Below are positions 58,152 through 64,000 of a stretch of DNA of 64,000 nucleotides, one piece after another. The notes beneath the pieces are model-generated. The model saw nothing but the letters and a program-made list of their open reading frames with translations, was not told the origin of the DNA and made no database searches. The position numbers and the translations under genes were made by a program. Numbering within the stretch: position 1 is the stretch's first letter; each line of letters starts with the position of its first letter. The stretch covers positions 992,001 to 1,056,000 of the forward strand of contig CP107217.1 in the NCBI GenBank assembly GCA_025757745.1, in the 5' to 3' direction. This stretch comes from Coriobacteriaceae bacterium. GTDB lineage: Bacteria > Actinomycetota > Coriobacteriia > Coriobacteriales > Coriobacteriaceae.

Positions 58152-60118
58152 CCGCGTGCGAGCTTGTCGAATGTCCCGTTGTCGTTGGAACGGCGGGCCA
58201 TGTCGATCACGGCAAGTCGGCGCTCATCGAGGCGCTGACCGGCAAAAACCCCGACCGTCTGGAGGTCGAACGGCGCCGCGGCATGACCACAGAGCTCGGC
58301 TTTGGCGAGCTGGTGCTGCCGAGCGGCAAGATTGTCGGCTTGGTCGACGTGCCCGGGCATGCGCACTATCTGCGCGCGATGGTGCAGGGCGCCACGGGCG
58401 TGGACGTTGCGTTGCTGGTGGTTTCTGCCGTTGAGGGCGTGATGCCGCAGACGCGAGAGCACGTGCACGTGTTGGAGCTTTTGGGTGTCACGCACATGGT
58501 CGTCGCGCTCACGATGCGCGATCTGGTCGATGACGAGACGGCGGAGCTCGCCGAGCTCGACGTCGAGGCTTTTCTTGAGGGCACCGTGTTCTCCGATGCC
58601 CCCGTGGTCCCCGTGTCGTCGCGCACGGGCGAGGGCGTCGAGGACGTGCGCGGGGCGATCGATGCCGCGATCGACGTGTTTCTGGCTGAATCCGCCGAGC
58701 GCCCCGAGCGTCCCGGCTTGGCCCCGCGTCTGCCCATCGACCGCTGCTTTTCCATCAAGGGCTCGGGCACCGTCGTGACGGGAACGCTCCACGACGCCCC
58801 CATCACGGTGGGCGACGAGCTCGTCTCGAGCCCCGCGGCCGTGCGCTGTCGCGTGCGCGCGATCCAGGTGCACGGCGACACGCCGCGCGCGCTTCCCGGC
58901 CAGCGCGTCGCCCTCAACATCGTGGGCGACGGTGCGGGCGACCTGCCCCGCGGCGAGGTCGTCTGCGGACCGGGCGCCGAGGGCTCGACGCTTAGGCTTA
59001 TCGCGCGCTTCACCTATCTGGGGCGCGAGGGCGCCAAGCCCGTGCCCTTCGAGTCCGGCGCGCGCGTCCACGTGATGGCGGGCACGGCTGAGGTCATCGG
59101 GCGCATCATGCTCATGGAGGGCGATGGGCCGATCGCCCCGGGCGAGACGCGTACCGTGCAAATCCGCTTGGAGGAGCGCCTTCCCGTGCGCTCGGGCGAC
59201 GGTCTCATCGTGCTTGCGTTCTCCCCGGTGGTACTTATCGGCGGCGGACGCGTGCTGCTTTCGCAGTGCCGCCGCTCGCGCGAGCTCACGGATGCTGAGC
59301 GCTCGCTTCTCGCGGCTCTCGATGCGGGCGACCTCGCATCGGCCGTCGCCGCGTGGCTCGGTATCCAGCGCCTGCCCGTGCCGGCAGCTGATGTCGCCCG
59401 TGCGATCGATCTTTCCGGTGCCGAGGCCGTAAGGCTCCTGCTCGCCGCGGCGGCGTCGGGCGATGCGGTCGCCCTTCATCCGGAGCACTCGACCGAGGAG
59501 CTCTATGCCGCCCCCGCCGTGCTCGATGCCGCCCTCACCGCGCTTGCCGACACGCTTGCCGCCATGCATGAGGCCGCGCCCAAGCAGACGGGTTTCACGC
59601 CGGGCGAGGTTGTGCATGTCGCCTGGCCGAAAGCGGGCGAAGATGTCGCCTCCGCGCTCATCCTCGAGGGCTGTGCGCGCGGCATCTGTGCCATCGACGG
59701 TGCCGAGGTCTTCGACTCGCATTCCGCCGCTGCGGCGTTACGCGTGGTGCGCGAGGCTAGCCATCGCATTGCGGCCCTGCTGGATGAGGCCGGCCTCGAC
59801 GCGCCGACGCTGCCCGAGCTGGGACAGCAGCTGCAACTCGATCGCGACGCCATGACGCGTGCCCTGCGCGAGCTTTCGCTCAACCGCGCGATCGTTAAGA
59901 TCGAACGCGACGTTGCCTTGTCTGCTGCCGCCGAGGTCCATGCGCGTGAGGTCGTCGCAGTGGCCATCGAGGCTGCGGGCGGCGCTGCCACCACGAGTGT
60001 GTTGCGCGAGGCCCTGGGCGTGTCGCGCAAACGAGCCATTAGCATCTTGGAGCACCTGGATGCGGTGCGTTTTACGACGCTCGACAAAGAGGCCGGCGGC
60101 CTCAGATCCCTGCGCTAG
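58148..60118 (+). CDS. selB: Selenocysteine-specific elongation factor SelB
   Basis: 656 residues. The GTPase domain starts VVVGTAGHVDHGKSALIEAL (G1 at 14-24), has RGMTTELGF (G2), VDVPGHAHYLRAM (G3) and the G4-like region ALTMRDLVD, where the usual NKxD is replaced by TMRD. EF-Tu-like beta domains follow to about 370, then winged-helix repeats to the end (last ones around SVLREALGVSRKRAISILEH) that bind SECIS RNA. It brings Sec-tRNA(Sec) to UGA codons, for instance in selD. ATG 58148 overlaps the selA stop. Confidence 0.95.
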   Translation: MTACELVECPVVVGTAGHVDHGKSALIEALTGKNPDRLEVERRRGMTTELGFGELVLPSGKIVGLVDVPGHAHYLRAMVQGATGVDVALLVVSAVEGVMPQTREHVHVLELLGVTHMVVALTMRDLVDDETAELAELDVEAFLEGTVFSDAPVVPVSSRTGEGVEDVRGAIDAAIDVFLAESAERPERPGLAPRLPIDRCFSIKGSGTVVTGTLHDAPITVGDELVSSPAAVRCRVRAIQVHGDTPRALPGQRVALNIVGDGAGDLPRGEVVCGPGAEGSTLRLIARFTYLGREGAKPVPFESGARVHVMAGTAEVIGRIMLMEGDGPIAPGETRTVQIRLEERLPVRSGDGLIVLAFSPVVLIGGGRVLLSQCRRSRELTDAERSLLAALDAGDLASAVAAWLGIQRLPVPAADVARAIDLSGAEAVRLLLAAAASGDAVALHPEHSTEELYAAPAVLDAALTALADTLAAMHEAAPKQTGFTPGEVVHVAWPKAGEDVASALILEGCARGICAIDGAEVFDSHSAAAALRVVREASHRIAALLDEAGLDAPTLPELGQQLQLDRDAMTRALRELSLNRAIVKIERDVALSAAAEVHAREVVAVAIEAAGGAATTSVLREALGVSRKRAISILEHLDAVRFTTLDKEAGGLRSLR

Positions 60119-60159
60119 GGGTCGTCGTATTGCTAGTTTGGTAAAATACCGCCACGTTT

Positions 60160-60256
60160 GGGAGCGGATGGGCTCCGGTGGGCCCCGCGGTCCTCAAAAC
60201 CGTTGCGAGGCGTGCAAAACGTCTTGGATGTGTTCGATTCACATACGTTCCCGCCA
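60160..60256 (+). tRNA. selC: tRNA-Sec (anticodon TCA)
   Basis: A 97-nt tRNA with long variable arm, 40 bases after selB. Features: acceptor GGGAGCGG against ACGTTCCC (seven pairs plus a G-A at the eighth), 6-bp D stem GGGCTC/GGGCCC, anticodon arm GCGGTCC-TCA-AAACCG with TCA at 60194-60196, long extra arm GCGAGGCGTGCAAAACGTCT, T arm ATGTG-TTCGATT-CACAT, and encoded GCCA. Operon order selA-selB-selC is typical of anaerobes. Confidence 0.95.
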
Positions 60257-60269
60257 ACGCATTTCGTCA

Positions 60270-60308
60270 AAACCACCACAAAGGTGCCTGTCCCCTTTGT
60301 GGTGGTTT
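60270..60308. repeat. Palindrome with CCTGTCCCC core after tRNA-Sec
   Basis: Perfect 14-bp arms (AAACCACCACAAAG and complement) around GTGCCTGTCCC. It is the close partner of the element at 1293-1329 and may end the selAB-selC transcript. The 210 bases from here to gdhA hold no gene I can support. Confidence 0.85.
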
Positions 60309-60519
60309 CGAAACGTGCGAGAAACAGCTTCGAAACACGCAACTTGCACGTCAGGCGCTCAAAAACGCATCTACCTGCATCGTAATCAAAATGAAACATC
60401 CGCCCGCGATCTTATCCGTAACTTTGCCGCAACAGTGCGATATTATCCATACACGATAAAGCTCGCGGCGCATGGGGTGCCGCGACCGACACTTTTCGTT
60501 TCCCATCATTGGAGGAAGC

Positions 60520-61875
60520 ATGAGCTACACGCAGAAAGTTCTCGACGAGCTCAAGGCCCGTTATCCCGAGCAGCCTGAGTTCATCCAGGCCGCGACCGAG
60601 ATCCTCGGCACTATCCAGCCGGCGCTCGACGCCCACCCCGAGTACGAGGAGGCCGCCCTGCTTGAGCGCCTCGTCGAGCCCGAGCGCATCGTTATGTTCC
60701 GTGTTCCCTGGGTCGACGACCAGGGCAAGGTCCAGGTCAACCGCGGTTACCGCGTCGAGTTCAACTCTGCCATTGGACCCTACAAGGGCGGCCTGCGCTT
60801 TAACCCGACGGTCACCCTGGGTATGCTCAAGTTCCTGGGCCTGGAGCAGATCCTCAAGAACAGCCTGACCACCCTTCCCATGGGCGGCGGCAAGGGCGGT
60901 TCCGACTTTGACCCCAAGGGCAAGTCTAACAACGAGATCATGCACTTCTGCCAGTCCTTCATGACCGAGCTCTATCGCCACATTGGCCCCAACACCGACG
61001 TTCCCGCCGGCGACCTGGGCGTTGGCGGCCGCGAGGTTGCCTACATGTTCGGTCAGTACAAGCGCCTGACCAACGAGTGGACCGGCGTCCTCACCGGCAA
61101 GGGCCTCTCCTTTGGAGGCTCGCTCGCCCGTACCGAGGCCACCGGCTACGGCCTGGTCTACTTTGTGGACGAGTACCTCAAGAGCCGTGGCGACTCCTTC
61201 GAGGGCAAGAACGTTGTGGTTCACGGTTCCGGCAACGTCGCCATCTACGCTGTCCAGAAGGTCTCCCAGCTCGGCGGCAAGGTGCTGGCCTGCTCCGACA
61301 CCCACGGCTGGGTCGAGGATCCCGACGGCATCGACTACACCGTGCTCGAGCATGTCTACAACAAGAAGCGCTCCGGCCACGACAAGGGCGTCACGCTCGC
61401 CATGTACGTCGACGAGAAGCCCAACGCCGTGTGGCACGAGGGCGACGGCCGCGGCGTGTGGCAGCTGCCCTGCGATATCGCGTTGCCCTGCGCTCGCGAG
61501 AACACGCTGCTGCTCGAGGACGCCCAGGCGCTCGTCGCCAACGGCTGCAAGGTGGTCGGCGAGGGCGCAAACATGCCCACGACCATCGAGGCCACGAACT
61601 ACTTCCAGGAGAACGGCGTCGCCTTTATGCCCGGCAAGGCTGCCAACGCCGGCGGCGTGCTCGTGTCCGGCCTGGAGATGAGCCAGAACGCCGAGCACCT
61701 GTCCTGGACCTTTGAGGAGGTCGACGGCAAGCTCGAGCAGCTCATGCGCGGCATGTTCCACAATGTGGACGACACCGCCAAGGAGTATGGCCAGGAGGGC
61801 AACTTTGTCATGGGCGCCAACATCGCCGGCTTCCTGAAGGTCGCCGACGCCATGCTCGCCCAAGGCGTCTGCTAA
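60520..61875 (+). CDS. gdhA: NADP-type glutamate dehydrogenase
   Basis: 451 residues, the hexameric class-I length. It makes glutamate from 2-oxoglutarate and ammonium. Landmarks: YRVEFNSAIGPYKGGLRF, LTTLPMGGGKGGSDFDPKGK with the catalytic Lys, DVPAGDLGVGGREV and the Rossmann loop VVVHGSGNVAIYAVQKV. The ATG at 60520 follows GGAGGAA. Strong codon bias suggests high expression. A clear terminator follows. Confidence 0.96.
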   Translation: MSYTQKVLDELKARYPEQPEFIQAATEILGTIQPALDAHPEYEEAALLERLVEPERIVMFRVPWVDDQGKVQVNRGYRVEFNSAIGPYKGGLRFNPTVTLGMLKFLGLEQILKNSLTTLPMGGGKGGSDFDPKGKSNNEIMHFCQSFMTELYRHIGPNTDVPAGDLGVGGREVAYMFGQYKRLTNEWTGVLTGKGLSFGGSLARTEATGYGLVYFVDEYLKSRGDSFEGKNVVVHGSGNVAIYAVQKVSQLGGKVLACSDTHGWVEDPDGIDYTVLEHVYNKKRSGHDKGVTLAMYVDEKPNAVWHEGDGRGVWQLPCDIALPCARENTLLLEDAQALVANGCKVVGEGANMPTTIEATNYFQENGVAFMPGKAANAGGVLVSGLEMSQNAEHLSWTFEEVDGKLEQLMRGMFHNVDDTAKEYGQEGNFVMGANIAGFLKVADAMLAQGVC

Positions 61876-61919
61876 ATCCAGCTTGACATAGCTCCGTACA
61901 GCGCCAGCTGATGCGCTAA

Positions 61920-61951
61920 GGCTCCCGGCAATTCCTGCCGGGAGCCTTTTT
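61920..61951 (+). terminator. Intrinsic terminator of gdhA
   Basis: A perfect 11-bp stem (GGCTCCCGGCA with TGCCGGGAGCC) followed by TTTTT. Confidence 0.92.
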
Positions 61952-62014
61952 CTATGGTGGCGAGGGTCGTGCGCCCTCGTTTGGTACACTTAGGGGTACT
62001 GGACAAGTAAAGAG

Positions 62015-62929
62015 ATGGGGGAGAACGTGCTCAAGTTCGGTACCTACGTCCGTGTTGGAAACGCGGCCGAAGCCTATGAGCTCTTGCAGAAGAACCGCAA
62101 CAACAAGATTGTGGGCGGCGGTATCTGGATGCGCCTGGGTTCGCGTCGTGTGGCGACGGCGATTGACCTTTCGGCCTGCGGACTCGATCAGATCGAGGAG
62201 ACCGAGACCGAGTTTCGCATCGGTGCCATGTGCACCCTGCGCCAGCTCGAGCGCCATGCCGAGCTCAACGCGCTCGTCAACAATGTCTTTGAGTTTGCCG
62301 TCCACGACATCGTGGGTGTGCAGCTGCGCAATACCGCCACGGTGGGCGGCAGCATCTACGGCCGCTTTGGTTTCTCGGACGTGCTCTCGGCCTTTTTGGC
62401 GCTCGATTCGTACGTTGAGCTGACGGGTGCCGGACGTGTGCCGCTCGCCGAGTTTGTGAACATGGGCTACGTGCGCGACGTGATCGAGCATGTTGTGGTC
62501 GTTAAGCATGATTACCGTGCAAGTTACGAGGCCGTGCGCAAGGCCGCGACCGACTTTCCCTCGCTCAATGTCACCGCCGCCTGGTGGGATAACAGTTGGC
62601 ATGTCACCGTGGGCGCCCGCCCGCTGCGCGCGACCCTGCTGCAGGGCGAGGCATGCGGCCTGGTGAACGAGCAGCCTTCCGAGGACGAGCTGCGCGCCCT
62701 GGCCGCGTCCGTACGCGCGCTGAGCTACGGCACCAACCTGTGGGGCTCGGCCGACTACCGCCGCCGCATCTCGGCGCCGCTGGCGATCCAGGCCGTGTGC
62801 CGCGCCGCCGGCATCGAGCTTTCGGCTGCGCTTGCCCGCGAGCTCGAGGGCGTGCAGATTCCTAAGTTTGCCACGGACGAGTATTCCTGCCGCCGCGTGC
62901 CCGGCGTCGATTCTAGCGAGGTGCGCTAA
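62015..62929 (+). CDS. FAD-binding subunit of a molybdenum hydroxylase (xanthine dehydrogenase-like)
   Basis: 304 residues of the CO-dehydrogenase flavoprotein/XdhB type. KIVGGGIWMRLGSR and GVQLRNTATVGGSIYGRFGF are the FAD pyrophosphate and isoalloxazine segments; the C-terminal domain covers about 190-275 (YRRRISAPLAIQAVCRAAG). It passes electrons from the Fe-S/Mo subunit to NAD or another acceptor. ATG 62015 is taken; GTG 62027 after GGGGGAG is a fair alternative. Its stop overlaps the next start (TAATG). Confidence 0.88.
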   Translation: MGENVLKFGTYVRVGNAAEAYELLQKNRNNKIVGGGIWMRLGSRRVATAIDLSACGLDQIEETETEFRIGAMCTLRQLERHAELNALVNNVFEFAVHDIVGVQLRNTATVGGSIYGRFGFSDVLSAFLALDSYVELTGAGRVPLAEFVNMGYVRDVIEHVVVVKHDYRASYEAVRKAATDFPSLNVTAAWWDNSWHVTVGARPLRATLLQGEACGLVNEQPSEDELRALAASVRALSYGTNLWGSADYRRRISAPLAIQAVCRAAGIELSAALARELEGVQIPKFATDEYSCRRVPGVDSSEVR

Positions 62930-64000
62930 TGGCTGCCAAACTCATCGATCTTTCCTTTACGCTCAACGGCCGCAAGGTCAAGGTTCAGATTGCCCCCGAT
63001 ACCATGCTCTTTTCGCTGCTGCGTGAGCAGGGCTGCGCGTCGGTGCGCTGCGCCTGCGAGACCACCAACTGCGGTCTGTGCACGGTGTGGCTCGACGGCG
63101 ACCCGGTGCTGAGCTGCTCGGTTCCCGCCGCGCGCGTTGAGGGCCGCTCCATCACCACGCTCGAGGGTCTCAAGGCCGAGTCCGAGGCGCTTGCCCGCGC
63201 CATGGCCGCCGAAGGCGCTGAGCAGTGCGGTTTTTGCGCCCCCGGCCTCATCATGAACGTGCTGTCGCTTGCCCGCGCCGCCAAGGAGGACCCGAGCCTC
63301 GTTGCCACGCGCGAGGAGCTCTCGCGCCAGCTTGCCGGCAATCTCTGCCGTTGCAGCGGCTACGAGAGCCAGCTGCGCGCCATCGTGCGCTTCCTTAACG
63401 AGTCTGGCGTACAGGTGGGCTTTGAGATGCCCGAGCTGCCGGTCAACGACACCAGCTGCGACGGCGTCACCTACAAGCAGATCACCCACAAGCAGCCCAA
63501 GAAGGACTCTAGGGCCCTGCTCGAGGGCCGTCCCGTCTACACGGGCGATATGGTGCCCGCCGGCGCGCTCATCGTTAAGCTCAAGCGCAGCCCGTATGCC
63601 CGCGCCAAGATCCGCTCCATCGACACGTCGCGTGCCCTGAAGGTGCCCGGCGTGGTGGGCGTCTACACCTACGAGGACGTGCCCAAGCGCCGCTTTACCA
63701 TTGCCGGTCAGAGCTATCCGCAGCCGAGTCCCTACGACCGCCTGATCCTCGAGAACCTCGTCCGTTACCAAAACGAGGAGGTGGCGATTGTCGCCGCCGA
63801 GACCGAGGAGGCCGCCGACAAGGCGCTCAAGCTCATCAAGGTCGACTACGAGGTGCTCGAGCCCCTACTCGACTTTACCCAGGCGCTCGATAACGACATC
63901 GTGGTTCACCCCGAGGGCGACGTGACCTTTATGTTCCCGCAGGGCGGCGATGTGCCCCGCAACCTGGTGTGCAGCGGTACCAGCGACTTTGGCGACCTGG
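62929..64000 (+). CDS. Fused 2Fe-2S and molybdopterin-binding subunit of a molybdenum hydroxylase, partial
   Basis: 357 codons are visible; the gene runs off the window. Residues 1-~160 are the XdhC-type ferredoxin domain: CASVRCACETTNCGLC for the first 2Fe-2S and QCGFCAPG plus NLCRCSGY for the second. From about 185 the Mo-cofactor subunit begins (LLEGRPVYTGDMVPAGALIV, YEDVPKRRFTIAGQSYPQPS, EEVAIVAAETEEAADKAL). Such fusions occur in selenium-dependent xanthine dehydrogenase-like enzymes. Nearby selD/yedF/DUF3343 and Mo-cofactor genes fit a Se-Mo hydroxylase; the substrate is unknown. Confidence 0.88.
   Translation, partial: MAAKLIDLSFTLNGRKVKVQIAPDTMLFSLLREQGCASVRCACETTNCGLCTVWLDGDPVLSCSVPAARVEGRSITTLEGLKAESEALARAMAAEGAEQCGFCAPGLIMNVLSLARAAKEDPSLVATREELSRQLAGNLCRCSGYESQLRAIVRFLNESGVQVGFEMPELPVNDTSCDGVTYKQITHKQPKKDSRALLEGRPVYTGDMVPAGALIVKLKRSPYARAKIRSIDTSRALKVPGVVGVYTYEDVPKRRFTIAGQSYPQPSPYDRLILENLVRYQNEEVAIVAAETEEAADKALKLIKVDYEVLEPLLDFTQALDNDIVVHPEGDVTFMFPQGGDVPRNLVCSGTSDFGDL

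Noticed and set aside
58010..59722. 570-codon minus-strand frame over selA/selB
   Set aside because: Antisense of SelB; composition (Arg, His, Asp-rich) is typical of shadow frames.

Overview
The window looks like a chromosomal segment of a Coriobacteriia gut anaerobe, most likely Collinsella. This is inferred from the GC-rich genes, the recurrent GAAAGG-type ribosome sites, anaerobic metabolism (selenocysteine, formate transport, Mo/Se enzymes, cysteine desulfidation) and protein character; no database was searched. There are no phage genes, no insertion-sequence transposase and no CRISPR array.

Left part (1-17.6 kb) is core metabolism: the end of a macro-domain protein, an SGNH hydrolase, thiD and a TPP-riboswitch-controlled thiC, yaaA, an M18 aminopeptidase, polA, a HAD phosphatase, argG and argH (argG behind a probable Arg-codon leader peptide), ndk, rpiB and a CyuA-type cysteine desulfidase. 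Structured non-coding elements sit between these genes: a 40-bp-period array of alternating 14-mers at 1067-1282, a perfect 33-bp inverted repeat at 9805-9934, and palindromes at 15378-15445.

Middle accessory part (17.6-34.6 kb) is more plastic. It holds an expanded family of membrane-anchored XRE regulators with one chimeric remnant made by an exact 358-bp duplication, and two genes frameshifted in G/C homopolymers. A response regulator, ABC transporter and histidine kinase cassette follows, with an uncatalogued 54-aa membrane protein between ATPase and permease. Next come an SPFH protein with an Arc-like partner, a Mef-like MFS efflux pump behind a 9-aa leader peptide, an MGMT-family protein, two HAD phosphatases, trpS interrupted by an in-frame TAG, and a DeoR remnant.

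The right part returns to core functions (rpsA, RNase P RNA, YigZ, metY, xpt, a release-factor-like protein, a lipid kinase and a ClC channel). From 44.8 kb to the end it becomes a molybdenum/selenium region: moeA, mogA-like and modABC (ModB carries an extra extracytoplasmic domain); selD (itself a selenoprotein with in-frame TGA and a SECIS-like hairpin), yedF, a DUF3343 protein and a cysteine-desulfurase-like enzyme; brnQ, tRNA-Pro, tRNA-Gly and a formate channel; selA, selB and tRNA-Sec; gdhA; and the start of a molybdenum hydroxylase (FAD subunit plus a fused 2Fe-2S/Mo-cofactor subunit). Together these supply molybdate uptake, cofactor synthesis, selenium activation and selenocysteine insertion next to a probable client enzyme.

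A family of short palindromes with a GGGACAG/CTGTCCC core recurs in at least six intergenic places and often seems to act as a terminator.
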